A stretch of 57,595 nt of DNA, taken from positions 1-57,595 of the forward strand of contig JAAYIV010000001.1 of NCBI GenBank assembly GCA_012523305.1, in the 5' to 3' direction. Shown in pieces: positions 26,908 through 34,682 of this stretch (its first letter is position 1; each line of letters opens with the position of its first letter). Both the position numbers and the translations under genes were made by a program. The DNA is from Spirochaetales bacterium (GTDB lineage: Bacteria > Spirochaetota > Spirochaetia > Sphaerochaetales > Sphaerochaetaceae). Under the pieces are notes generated by a model, which made no database searches, was not told the DNA's origin, and worked only from the letters and a program-made list of their open reading frames with translations.

Positions 26908-27834
26908 TTAATATTCGACTTCTTCCGATTTGGAAGTCCTGAATTGCAACCAGGTGAATAACAGCATGATCAAAAAGAGCACGATACTCATCGCGCTTGC
27001 CCTCCCGATGCGCTGGTTCCTGATTCCTGTCGTGTAAATGTTCAGCGTAATGACATTGATCGGATCTCGTGGAGCACCGCTTTGTACCAAAAGGTATTGA
27101 GTGCTGAACGTTTTAAGACACTGTAGCATTGCCATGATTGAAACCAAGACGACCGTCGGTTTCAATAATGGTAACGTGATTCTCCAGAAGGCTTTCCACC
27201 GACTGGCTCCATCGATCGTGGCTGCTTCGAATATTGTCGAAGGTATCGAAGAAAGCCCTGTGATGAACAAGACGACAAAGTACCCGATATATTTCCAAAA
27301 GTAGACTATCATTGTCGAAAACTGCACCATGGTACTATCCGAAAGCCAACGCCTGTCCATCCCGGGAGTATTGAAAATCCAGTTCACCCAAAGGTTGGCA
27401 ATTCCTCTCGGGTCGAAAATCAGCATCCAAATGGCTGCCGCTACTACCGATGAGATAACCGCCGGAGTATAATAAGCGATTTGCAGAAACCCTCGCATTT
27501 TGTTGTTTTTCACGTTCGTCATCAACACAGCAAGCAACAGACTGAGTATTACGATGGGGATGAAGGTCCCTAAGGTAAACACGAATGTTGCTCTGATGGA
27601 ATTCCAGAAATCTGGTGATTGCATGATATAAAAATAATTACCCAGTCCCATGAATTTAGGTTTGGCCAGTGATAGTACACGCTTATCGAAAAGACTCGTG
27701 TACAAGGCATTGAGTATCGGATAGAAGCTGAAGATGGTGAAAAAAAGGATTGCCGGGACTGTAAACGCAAAGCCCCACCGAGCCTCAATTTTTTCTATAC
27801 CGATGTACTTCCGTTTTGGTATGTTTTCTTTCAT
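26908..27834 (-). CDS. Sugar ABC transporter permease, MalF type
   Basis: A 308-residue partner permease with six hydrophobic helices and the EAA loop TIFEAATIDGASRWKAFWRI in its C-terminal third. ATG 27834 (protein MKENIPKRK) is preferred over a start 14 codons upstream, because AGGTGG lies 4 nt before it and the upstream codons run into the intercistronic hairpin. It is the second gene after the binding protein. Confidence 0.88.
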   Translation of the reverse strand: MKENIPKRKYIGIEKIEARWGFAFTVPAILFFTIFSFYPILNALYTSLFDKRVLSLAKPKFMGLGNYFYIMQSPDFWNSIRATFVFTLGTFIPIVILSLLLAVLMTNVKNNKMRGFLQIAYYTPAVISSVVAAAIWMLIFDPRGIANLWVNWIFNTPGMDRRWLSDSTMVQFSTMIVYFWKYIGYFVVLFITGLSSIPSTIFEAATIDGASRWKAFWRITLPLLKPTVVLVSIMAMLQCLKTFSTQYLLVQSGAPRDPINVITLNIYTTGIRNQRIGRASAMSIVLFLIMLLFTWLQFRTSKSEEVEY

Positions 27835-27864
27835 GCAGCCACCTATTGGGAGAATATATCCGAC

Positions 27865-27890
27865 AGGCCGGCGCATACTGCAGCCGGCCT
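27865..27890 (-). other. Intercistronic hairpin between binding protein and permease genes
   Basis: AGGCCGGC (27890-27883 on the minus strand) pairs perfectly with GCCGGCCT (27872-27865) across a 10-nt loop. No T-run follows, so it is more likely a stabiliser or partial terminator that keeps binding-protein mRNA more abundant than permease mRNA, as in malE-malF. Confidence 0.55.
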
Positions 27891-27909
27891 AGCGGTTTTG
27901 GTTGTGAGC

Positions 27910-29202
27910 CTACTGTTCGTCGATGAGTTCTTGAGCAGCAGTTTTCAAAGTAGCCAATGCTTTTTCCGGAGTTACCCCGGAGAGCATCACCGATTCGACG
28001 GCAGTGCGGATCAACGTCTGCAGTTCAGCACTGTTCTTTCCATAATACACGATGTGACCGCGTTCGAAGTCTTTGGTGAATACTTCAGAATACGGAATAT
28101 TCTTATAGGTGTCGGAGTTCATCAACGCCTTTGTCGGTTGAATCAACGATACTTCCTTCAGGTATTCTTCAGCATGGCTGAGCATGTAACCGATGAATTT
28201 CCAAGCAGCTTCCTGCTTTGCCTTTGAACTCTGCGCATTGACCATGTAGTAATGGCCATAGAAGCAACCGGCGAGATCCTGGACAGCATTTTCGAATACC
28301 GGGAACGGTACGACCATCCATTCGCCACTTTCATAGAATGCAGGATTTTCAGCTTTGATCCTACCGATCTGATACAGACCGGTGGTGGCCATCGCGATAT
28401 CATTCAGGTCTTTGTTGAACAATGAACGGGCATTTTTATAGGTCGGCGAACCGAGATTGCGTCCGCTCGGGCCCCATTCCTTCATGTAGTTAAGGAACTT
28501 TAACCAAGCCTCTTCTCCAACGATGGCTTCTTTGCCATCATCGCTGATAAGCTTTCCACCAAGCTGTTCGACCATCGGTACGAAGGCGACCAAGTAATAC
28601 GGATAGCGGAAATCGAATCCACGGCGGACAAGAATGTCGCCTTCGCGGATTACGAGTTTCTCAGAGATTTCAGCCATCTCTTCCCATGTCTTCGGATAAT
28701 CTTTCACAGGATCGAGTCCCGCAGAACGGAACACTTTCTTGTTGATGAAGATACACCAGTTGGTGAGTTCCAACGGCAATCCGTAAATCTTGCCATCAAC
28801 GGTCACCGGATCAAGAATTCCATCCATATAGGCATCTACAAGTGCGGCTTGACTTGCAAAACCGGCAGCCTTAGCGTCAATCGGAGCAACCCGGCCGTTT
28901 GCGATATAGGCATACTCATCTTCAATCGAAAGGTTGAAGATATCAGGTCCGGAATTCGCTGCGAATGCGGTCTGGATCAGCTCGATAAGTTTTGTAGAAG
29001 CTTGGGTTGTCCGAACAATTTTAACATTCGGATTAGCAGCTTCGAATTCTTGGATATACCGGTCTTCGATACGGGTTCTGTTCGGATCCTCGTGGGTCCA
29101 GAACTGAAGGGTAATCGGGCCTTGTGCTTCTTGTGATCCCTGAGCAAACAGCGGGGTCACAAAAAGAATCAAAGCGATGAGCAATAAGAGACTTTTTTTC
29201 AT
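27910..29202 (-). CDS. Sugar ABC transporter substrate-binding protein
   Basis: A 430-residue extracellular solute-binding protein of family 1. It starts MKKSLLLLIALILFVTPLFA, a classical signal peptide probably cut after FA, with no lipobox cysteine. The core has ITLQFWTHEDPNRTRIEDRY near residues 30-50 and the C-terminal EEAAWKF-like block (SKAKQEAAWKFIGYML). ATG 29202 has GGAGG 6 nt upstream; the frame stays open 11 codons further, without support. It is the first gene of the transporter operon. The ligand cannot be read from sequence. Confidence 0.9.
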   Translation of the reverse strand: MKKSLLLLIALILFVTPLFAQGSQEAQGPITLQFWTHEDPNRTRIEDRYIQEFEAANPNVKIVRTTQASTKLIELIQTAFAANSGPDIFNLSIEDEYAYIANGRVAPIDAKAAGFASQAALVDAYMDGILDPVTVDGKIYGLPLELTNWCIFINKKVFRSAGLDPVKDYPKTWEEMAEISEKLVIREGDILVRRGFDFRYPYYLVAFVPMVEQLGGKLISDDGKEAIVGEEAWLKFLNYMKEWGPSGRNLGSPTYKNARSLFNKDLNDIAMATTGLYQIGRIKAENPAFYESGEWMVVPFPVFENAVQDLAGCFYGHYYMVNAQSSKAKQEAAWKFIGYMLSHAEEYLKEVSLIQPTKALMNSDTYKNIPYSEVFTKDFERGHIVYYGKNSAELQTLIRTAVESVMLSGVTPEKALATLKTAAQELIDEQ

Positions 29203-29249
29203 GGTTATACCTCCACTTGGCATTCCTGCTTCCATTTTCTATCCAATGG

Positions 29250-29262
29250 TTGCTAAAAGCAA
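29250..29262. promoter_or_regulatory. Small palindrome upstream of the sugar transporter operon
   Basis: TTGCT (29250-29254) and AGCAA (29258-29262) form an inverted repeat about 50 nt before the binding-protein ATG. It could be an operator, but it is short and may be chance. Confidence 0.25.
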
Positions 29263-29279
29263 GAGAACAAAATTGCCAT

Positions 29280-29654
29280 TCATGAAGGATTTTTGCTATT
29301 CTCTACAAACGCTGCCAACCGCTCCATCGTATTCGAACTCAACACGTGTTCCATTCGACAAGCTTCAGCTTCGGCAGTCTCGTCATCAACTCCGAGAATC
29401 GACCCTAAAAACGTGGTAAGAACTTTATGACGGCGGTACACTTGGGCGGCTTTCAAGCGTCCTTTCGGTGTCAACTCGATGGTTCCATAGGATTCTTGGT
29501 GGATATATCCATCGTTTTGAAGGATTTTCATTGCCCGGTTAACACTCGGTTTGGTTACCTTCAATCGAAGCGCAACGTCAGTAAGACGCACTGACTTGTG
29601 GTCTTCTTCCAAGGCCAAGATTGCCTCCAGATAATCCTCTCCTGACTCACGCAT
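29280..29654 (-). CDS. DtxR/MntR-family metal-dependent regulator
   Basis: A 124-residue regulator with an N-terminal winged helix (ESGEDYLEAILALEEDHKSV, then VRLTDVALRLKVTKPSVNRA with the recognition helix) and a short dimerisation and metal-binding part (RRHKVLTTFLGSILGVD, EAEACRMEHVLS with the Cys/His/Glu positions expected of the iron/manganese family). There is no C-terminal SH3 domain, so it is of the short MntR type. ATG 29654 is chosen because GGAGGG lies 6 nt upstream; the frame stays open 20 codons further. It follows the EIIC gene by 70 bases and is probably cotranscribed with it. Target not identified. Confidence 0.85.
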   Translation of the reverse strand: MRESGEDYLEAILALEEDHKSVRLTDVALRLKVTKPSVNRAMKILQNDGYIHQESYGTIELTPKGRLKAAQVYRRHKVLTTFLGSILGVDDETAEAEACRMEHVLSSNTMERLAAFVENSKNPS

Positions 29655-29724
29655 CGCAACCCTCCGCTCATATTCGGATACGACTATCGTAGCATGTAGT
29701 CGCAGCAAGTGCAATAAAGCCTCT

Positions 29725-30753
29725 TCACGCCAACTTCATGTCACCAAGTTTTATCCATCCGCGACTTCTCATAATCGCTGCGATCAATGCGGTCAGTACC
29801 GCAGGCAAGGCAACATGCAACACAAGTATTTTCCACCAAGCCGAAGGTCCCATCACCGCAAGGGTATTGAATTGCCCGACCAGGCCGCTAGTCCCCATTC
29901 CCGCTCCGGCGGCATTGTTCTCCATTTTAAACACAAGCGTGGATAATGGACCGAGCAAAGCCGCGGTGAGTGTCGGCGGAATCCATATCTTCCAATTCTT
30001 AACGATATTCGGCATCTGGAGCATTGAAGTCCCCAACCCTTGGCTTATCAATCCTCCGACCTTATTATCTTTCCACGATGCGACGGCAAACCCGACCATC
30101 TGAGAACAACACCCTACAGTTGCCGCCCCTGCCGCGAGTCCTGAAATACCCAGCGATATGCATATGGCAGCACTGCTGATCGGTAGGGTGAGCACCATAC
30201 CGACAACTACCGAAACGAGAATCCCCATCGGTAGCGGATACAATGTCGTAAGGGTGTTTATAAACGCTCCGATGGCTCTCATCATCGCTGCGACCACCGG
30301 TGCTAAAAACACTCCTACAAGACCCCCGATCAAGATGGTGACAAATGGTACCAATATGATATCGACTTTCGTTCTTCCTGCGATAAGTCGGGAAGCTTCA
30401 GCCCCCGCCAATGCTGCCAATAGAGCTCCAACCGGTTCTCCGATTGAAAACCCGGTGAGAACTGCGCCTTCCCATACCAACGTCCCGGCCCCTATCGCAC
30501 CGGTGACAGCGCTGGCGAATACTCCCAAAGGAGAGCATCCTACGGAAAGGGCAACCCCCACACCGATAGCGGGTCCGAGAAGATATTGGGCTGTCTGTCC
30601 GAATCTGACGAGCAAATCGATGTGGGCATATGTTCCGATTTGTTTAATGATCAGACCGATGATCAACGAGGCAAACAGACCTCTTGCCATGCCATCGAGG
30701 ATGCGAACGATATACTGTGAGATTGACCGGGGCTTCTTGATGTCTTTGTCCAT
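29725..30753 (-). CDS. Orphan PTS EIIC-like membrane protein (PTS_EIIC_2 family)
   Basis: A 342-residue, ten-helix-like hydrophobic protein of the stand-alone EIIC family, with glycine-rich stretches such as LGPAIGVGVALSVGCSPLG and FSIGEPVGALLAALAGAEAS. No EIIA or EIIB domain is attached or nearby, so it may act outside normal phosphotransfer, and its substrate is unknown. ATG 30753 is preferred, with GGAG 7 nt upstream; the frame is open 13 codons further. A promoter overlapping the upstream terminator fits (TTTACA, 18 nt, TACAAT). Confidence 0.75.
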   Translation of the reverse strand: MDKDIKKPRSISQYIVRILDGMARGLFASLIIGLIIKQIGTYAHIDLLVRFGQTAQYLLGPAIGVGVALSVGCSPLGVFASAVTGAIGAGTLVWEGAVLTGFSIGEPVGALLAALAGAEASRLIAGRTKVDIILVPFVTILIGGLVGVFLAPVVAAMMRAIGAFINTLTTLYPLPMGILVSVVVGMVLTLPISSAAICISLGISGLAAGAATVGCCSQMVGFAVASWKDNKVGGLISQGLGTSMLQMPNIVKNWKIWIPPTLTAALLGPLSTLVFKMENNAAGAGMGTSGLVGQFNTLAVMGPSAWWKILVLHVALPAVLTALIAAIMRSRGWIKLGDMKLA

Positions 30754-30834
30754 ACGCTTCTCCATTTTTGGAAAATCGGATGACTGCAACATCAGGCTCC
30801 ACCGTGGGGAGCGAGAAGGCCTCCGTTGCGACCC

Positions 30835-30864
30835 ATTGTAGACAAATAATCGAAAAAATGTAAA
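30835..30864 (-). promoter_or_regulatory. Candidate promoter of the EIIC-like gene
   Basis: On the minus strand TTTACA (30864-30859), 18-nt spacer, TACAAT (30840-30835). The -35 box touches the 3' edge of the OadBG terminator stem. Confidence 0.45.
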
Positions 30865-30895
30865 GAACCATGCCGATAATCTGGCATGGTTCTTT
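30862..30895 (-). terminator. Rho-independent terminator of the oadB operon
   Basis: A 13-bp perfect stem, AAAGAACCATGCC (30862-30874) with its complement (30883-30895), and an 8-nt loop. On the minus strand a U-rich tail follows after CTTTACA; on the plus strand TTTT follows at once, so it may work both ways. Confidence 0.85.
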
Positions 30896-30920
30896 TCATA
30901 ATCAAAGATATAGTATAATA

Positions 30921-31055
30921 CTAATCTTTCTTTTCTTTATTCTTAAACAATTTGGGGAAGGCTGACAAAATAAGATAAATGATGAAGATGACAACAAATA
31001 TCGCTACCATTCCCTGCCACATCAAAGTTAAAGATTGACCGAATACTTCCATCAT
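30921..31055 (-). CDS. Short OadG-like gamma subunit of a sodium-pump decarboxylase
   Basis: A 44-residue protein (MMEVFGQSLTLMWQGMVAIF...) starting 12 bases after the OadB stop. It has one hydrophobic helix (residues about 13-33) followed by the basic tail KLFKNKEKKD. Small single-span gamma subunits that follow or precede the beta subunit are typical of oxaloacetate, methylmalonyl-CoA and glutaconyl-CoA decarboxylases, where they help assemble the complex. GGAG lies 9 nt before the first ATG (31055); the second ATG (31052) is also possible. The usual proline-rich linker and metal-binding histidines of larger OadG proteins are absent. Easily missed because of its size. Confidence 0.7.
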   Translation of the reverse strand: MMEVFGQSLTLMWQGMVAIFVVIFIIYLILSAFPKLFKNKEKKD

Positions 31056-31067
31056 AGCCTTTGTCTC

Positions 31068-32207
31068 CTATAACAACATGCCTGGAACCAGGCCCAGGAT
31101 AACGCCCCCGGCCACGACCGAGGCAATCTGTCCCGCTACGTTGGCACCGACGGCATGCATCAACAGATGATTCTGCGAATCGGCTTCCTGTCCCATTCTC
31201 TGCACGACACGCGCTGACATCGGGAAGGCAGAAATACCTGCAGCTCCCACCATCGGATTAATCTTTTGTTTCGAGAACACATTCAATAGCTTGGCGAATA
31301 ACACACCGGCAATCGTATCGAACACGAATGCAAGCAGTCCGAGCGCCATGATCATCAGTGTTTGGACCTGCACGAATCGTTCTGCCTGCATCGAAGCCGC
31401 GATCGTAATACCCAGAAGCAATGTTATCAGATTCGCCAATACATTCTGGGCCGTATCCGTCAATGAACCGAGCACACCGCTCTCGCGGATGAGATTACCG
31501 AACATGAGTAATCCGACCAAGCTGACCGAAGCGGGAGCGACATAGCCGGCAACCATGGTCACGATAATCGGGAAGAGCAAGCGTGACATGCGCGAAACCT
31601 GCTTTGGACTGTACGGCATGCGTATTGCACGTTCCTTCTTCGTAGTGACCAGCTTGATGGCAAATGGTTGGATAATCGGAACGAGTGCCATATAAGAATA
31701 AGCTGCCACGGCTATCGCCCCTACATATTGGCTTTTCAATACTTGCGAGACTAAGATTGACGTTGGTCCGTCCGCTGCTCCGATTATTCCGATCGAAGCG
31801 GCATCACGAAGCGGGAATCCCATTAATGCTGCTACTGAAATCGTTGCAAATATTCCAAACTGAGCGGCAGCTCCAAACAAAATCAGCTTCGGATTACTTA
31901 GCAACGGACCGAAATCAATCATCGCTCCTATCCCGATGAACAAGAGCAAGGGCATAGCTTCAGAAGCTTCGATACCTACGCGGAATAACCATTCGAGGAT
32001 TCCTTGGACTTCTCCTATTCCTACCATGGTTTGGTTCAAGGCTCCTGATAACGGGATGTTTACTAGAATTGCTCCGAATCCCATTGGAAGCAATAACGCA
32101 GGTTCTAGTTTTTTGGCAATCGCAAGATAAATCAAGACAGCACCGATCAAGTACATGACCAATTGTTGCCATGTAGTATTCTCAAATCCCTGAATCAAAA
32201 AATCCAT
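31068..32207 (-). CDS. Sodium-pumping decarboxylase beta subunit (OadB/GcdB/MmdB family)
   Basis: A 379-residue polytopic membrane protein that couples decarboxylation of carboxybiotin to export of sodium. The conserved Asp lies in IGIIGAADGPTSILVSQVL near residue 160, and the C-terminal motif region KINPMVGAAGISAFPMSARV is intact. ATG 32207 has AAGGAG 8 nt upstream; the frame is open ten codons further. The alpha (carboxyltransferase) and biotin-carrier genes are not in the window, so the acid decarboxylated cannot be told. It is followed by the 44-residue gamma-like protein and a strong terminator. Confidence 0.88.
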   Translation of the reverse strand: MDFLIQGFENTTWQQLVMYLIGAVLIYLAIAKKLEPALLLPMGFGAILVNIPLSGALNQTMVGIGEVQGILEWLFRVGIEASEAMPLLLFIGIGAMIDFGPLLSNPKLILFGAAAQFGIFATISVAALMGFPLRDAASIGIIGAADGPTSILVSQVLKSQYVGAIAVAAYSYMALVPIIQPFAIKLVTTKKERAIRMPYSPKQVSRMSRLLFPIIVTMVAGYVAPASVSLVGLLMFGNLIRESGVLGSLTDTAQNVLANLITLLLGITIAASMQAERFVQVQTLMIMALGLLAFVFDTIAGVLFAKLLNVFSKQKINPMVGAAGISAFPMSARVVQRMGQEADSQNHLLMHAVGANVAGQIASVVAGGVILGLVPGMLL

Positions 32208-32330
32208 CGGGAACTCCTTTTGGACAGGATGTATCACACCAAGAGCGACTATATCATTATGGCTGCTCAGCGGTCAACTAAATTGATTGTCCTATATTTT
32301 TGATGAACAGTAATAAATTTACCTATTTTC

Positions 32331-32344
32331 TGTATAATTATTCA
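32331..32344. promoter_or_regulatory. ArgR-like box upstream of the amino-acid ABC transporter
   Basis: TGTATAATTATTCA fits the ARG-box pattern TGAAT-N4-ATTCA with one change, and resembles the two boxes before argC in this window (TGTAT-N4-ATACA). A TATAAT lies inside it. It ends 97 nt before the start of the binding-protein gene. Confidence 0.5.
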
Positions 32345-32400
32345 TAAATTATGCATACATTGCTTTTCAAAAATGTAAAAACATCCTATAGTCATACCAC

Positions 32401-32419
32401 ACCATCGGTTCCCGGTGGT
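32401..32419 (+). other. Leader hairpin before the amino-acid binding protein
   Basis: ACCATCGG (32401-32408) pairs with CCGGTGGT (32412-32419) with one G-U pair and a 3-nt loop. A -10-like TATAGT lies just upstream near 32388. No T-run follows, so a stabilising role is as likely as any. Confidence 0.35.
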
Positions 32420-32441
32420 GGCAATTCAAGGGGGATTCAAC

Positions 32442-33254
32442 ATGAAACGAAGTATTGCACTGATTGTGATGGTATGCGTGTTGGCAGTGTCATTGTTCTC
32501 TGCCGGCGTGAAAGAAGTTTCGGAAGAAGATCTTTCGTTAAAAAAGATCCAGGAAAAAGGGAAATTCGTTTTGGGCTTGGATGATAGTTTCCCTCCATTG
32601 GGATTTCGGAATGAAAAGAATGAAATCGTTGGCTTTGATATTGACGTGGCTAGGGAGGTATGCAATCGTCTCGGTGTGGAATTGGTCCTCCAAGTCATCG
32701 ACTGGAATGCAAAAGAACAAGAATTGAATACAGGAAATATCGATTGTATCTGGAACGGTTTTACCATTACGGATGAACGAAAAGAGAATATAAATTTCAC
32801 CGAACCCTATTTGAACAACGCTCAGGTAGCCGTAGTGAAAAACTCAAGCCCCTTCAATTCTCTTGCTGATTTGGCGGGAAAAACCGTGGGATTGCAAGCG
32901 GGTTCCAGTGCTTCCGATGCCGTTAACGGCAATGTGGATTTCGCCAAGTCATTGAAAGCAGTAATTGAAGTCAAAGATAATCTCACCGCATTGATGGATC
33001 TTGAAATCGGTGGAGTTGACGCAGTGGTGCTCGACCTGTTCGTCGCTGCCGATAATATCAGCCGCAGCGGGAAGGACTTCAGAATCATCGACGAGCCGCT
33101 TGCCAAGGAAGAGTACGGAATCGGTTTTAGAAAGAATGACAATGCTTTGAGAGATAAGGTGCAGGAACTTTTGGAAGGAATGGCCAAAGACGGTTCGTTG
33201 GCAAAAATTTCCACCGCTTGGTTCCAAGCCGATATCACGGTTGTCGGACAATAA
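32442..33254 (+). CDS. Polar amino-acid ABC transporter substrate-binding protein
   Basis: A 270-residue periplasmic binding protein of family 3 (His/Arg/Gln type). It begins MKRSIALIVMVCVLAVSLFS, a signal peptide, then has the family blocks FVLGLDDSFPPLGFRNE, NIDCIWNGFTITDERK and AGKTVGLQAGSSASDAV. GGGGGA lies 6 nt before ATG 32442; the frame is open nine codons further. First gene of a three-gene uptake operon. The ArgR-like box upstream suggests arginine or another basic amino acid, but the ligand residues do not allow a firm call. Confidence 0.9.
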   Translation: MKRSIALIVMVCVLAVSLFSAGVKEVSEEDLSLKKIQEKGKFVLGLDDSFPPLGFRNEKNEIVGFDIDVAREVCNRLGVELVLQVIDWNAKEQELNTGNIDCIWNGFTITDERKENINFTEPYLNNAQVAVVKNSSPFNSLADLAGKTVGLQAGSSASDAVNGNVDFAKSLKAVIEVKDNLTALMDLEIGGVDAVVLDLFVAADNISRSGKDFRIIDEPLAKEEYGIGFRKNDNALRDKVQELLEGMAKDGSLAKISTAWFQADITVVGQ

Positions 33255-33260
33255 TCATTG

Positions 33261-33896
33261 ATGAAAGAATTACTGCTTCAGCTGTTGAAAGGTACGCTGA
33301 CATCGCTGGAAATATTTTTCCTTACGCTCTTGTTTGCCCTGCCCCTTGGGTTGATCGTAGCCCAAGGGCGCATGAGCAAACATAAGATCATCAGTTCGCT
33401 TGTCAATGTATATATCATGATCATGAGGGGCACTCCGTTGATCTTGCAGTTATTGTTCGTTTATTTTGCCCCGTATTATATTTTCAAAGCATCTTTTGAT
33501 AGGTTCACCGCAGTAATCATAGCTTTTGTCATCAACTATGCCGCTTACTTTGCTGAAATTTATCGGGGTGGGATTCAAAGTATTCCGGCAGGACAATACG
33601 AGGCGTCCTCGGTACTCGGCTTTTCAAAATTTCATACATTCACCCATATCGTGATGCCGCAGGTGATTAAGCGTATCATGCCGGCGATGGGAAATGAAGT
33701 CATCACATTGGTGAAAGACACTGCGCTGGCACAAACCATCGGTGTGGCCGAGTTGTTCAGGGCTGCCCAGAACGTAGCTTCGAGAGAATTCTCGACATTA
33801 CCGATTTTTATTGCCGGACTGTTTTATTTCGTGATGAACTGGATAGTATCGAAAAGTTTTGACAAGATCGAAAAACGCTTGGCCTATTACCGTTAA
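33261..33896 (+). CDS. Polar amino-acid ABC transporter permease (HisM type)
   Basis: A 211-residue inner-membrane permease with five helices and the EAA loop GQYEASSVLGFSKFHTFTHI near residues 112-131. Start ATG 33261 lies 6 bases after the binding-protein stop, with no strong ribosome-binding site, so it is probably translated by coupling. Only one permease gene is present, so it likely acts as a homodimer, as in GlnP-type systems. Confidence 0.9.
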   Translation: MKELLLQLLKGTLTSLEIFFLTLLFALPLGLIVAQGRMSKHKIISSLVNVYIMIMRGTPLILQLLFVYFAPYYIFKASFDRFTAVIIAFVINYAAYFAEIYRGGIQSIPAGQYEASSVLGFSKFHTFTHIVMPQVIKRIMPAMGNEVITLVKDTALAQTIGVAELFRAAQNVASREFSTLPIFIAGLFYFVMNWIVSKSFDKIEKRLAYYR

Positions 33897-33908
33897 GAGG
33901 AACATCTG

Positions 33909-34682
33909 ATGGAAGTCATTGACATACAACACATCTCAAAACGGTTTTCTGATGAAGTCGTGCTTAATGACATCTCTTTTACGGTACAAAAAGGTGAGGT
34001 AGTGTCAATCATCGGACCTTCGGGTTCTGGTAAGTCAACGCTTCTGCGTTGCATCACACATCTTGAAACGATTGATTATGGTTCAATCATTATCAGCGGT
34101 GATACGATGGTACGTACCGATGCCTCGCGAAAAGTTCTCTATGCTGATAAGAAAACTTTGCAACGAATTACCAATCGAGTTGGCTTGGTGTTCCAGAATT
34201 TCAATTTATTCCCTCATTTCAATGTGCTGAGAAACATCACGGAAGCGCCGGTTCATGTAAAGAAGATGCCTTTGAGCGAGGCAAGAGAAATCGGTCTTCA
34301 ATTACTGGACAAAATGGGACTTGCCGATAAAGCCGATGCATATCCTTATCAATTGTCAGGGGGACAGCAACAGCGCGTGTCGATTGCCCGTGCATTGGCA
34401 TTAACACCCGATGTGCTGTGTTTTGACGAACCTACCAGCGCTCTTGATCCGGAGCTTACCGGAGAAATCCTGACAGTCATCAAAAATCTTGCCCAAGAAC
34501 GCATGACCATGGTAGTGGTAACCCATGAAATGGCGTTTGCCCGGGATATTTCTGACAGGGTAATATTCATGGATGACGGGTTGATCGTGGAAGAAGGACC
34601 TCCCAGTCAAGTCATTTCCAATCCTCAGGCAGAACGGACAAAGAAATTCCTCAACATCTTCGGGGCTCAATCAAACAGATGA
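33909..34682 (+). CDS. Polar amino-acid ABC transporter ATPase (HisP/GlnQ type)
   Basis: A 257-residue ATPase with Walker [10 protein letters not shown] near 37-45, Q-loop [13 protein letters not shown], signature [15 protein letters not shown] near 154-168, Walker [16 protein letters not shown] near 173-187, and switch His in VVTHEMAF. Twelve bases after the permease, with AGAGGAAC before the ATG. The last 16 bases overlap the Fic-like gene on the other strand. Confidence 0.93.
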   Translation: MEVIDIQHISKRFSDEVVLNDISFTVQKGEVVSIIGPSGSGKSTLLRCITHLETIDYGSIIISGDTMVRTDASRKVLYADKKTLQRITNRVGLVFQNFNLFPHFNVLRNITEAPVHVKKMPLSEAREIGLQLLDKMGLADKADAYPYQLSGGQQQRVSIARALALTPDVLCFDEPTSALDPELTGEILTVIKNLAQERMTMVVVTHEMAFARDISDRVIFMDDGLIVEEGPPSQVISNPQAERTKKFLNIFGAQSNR

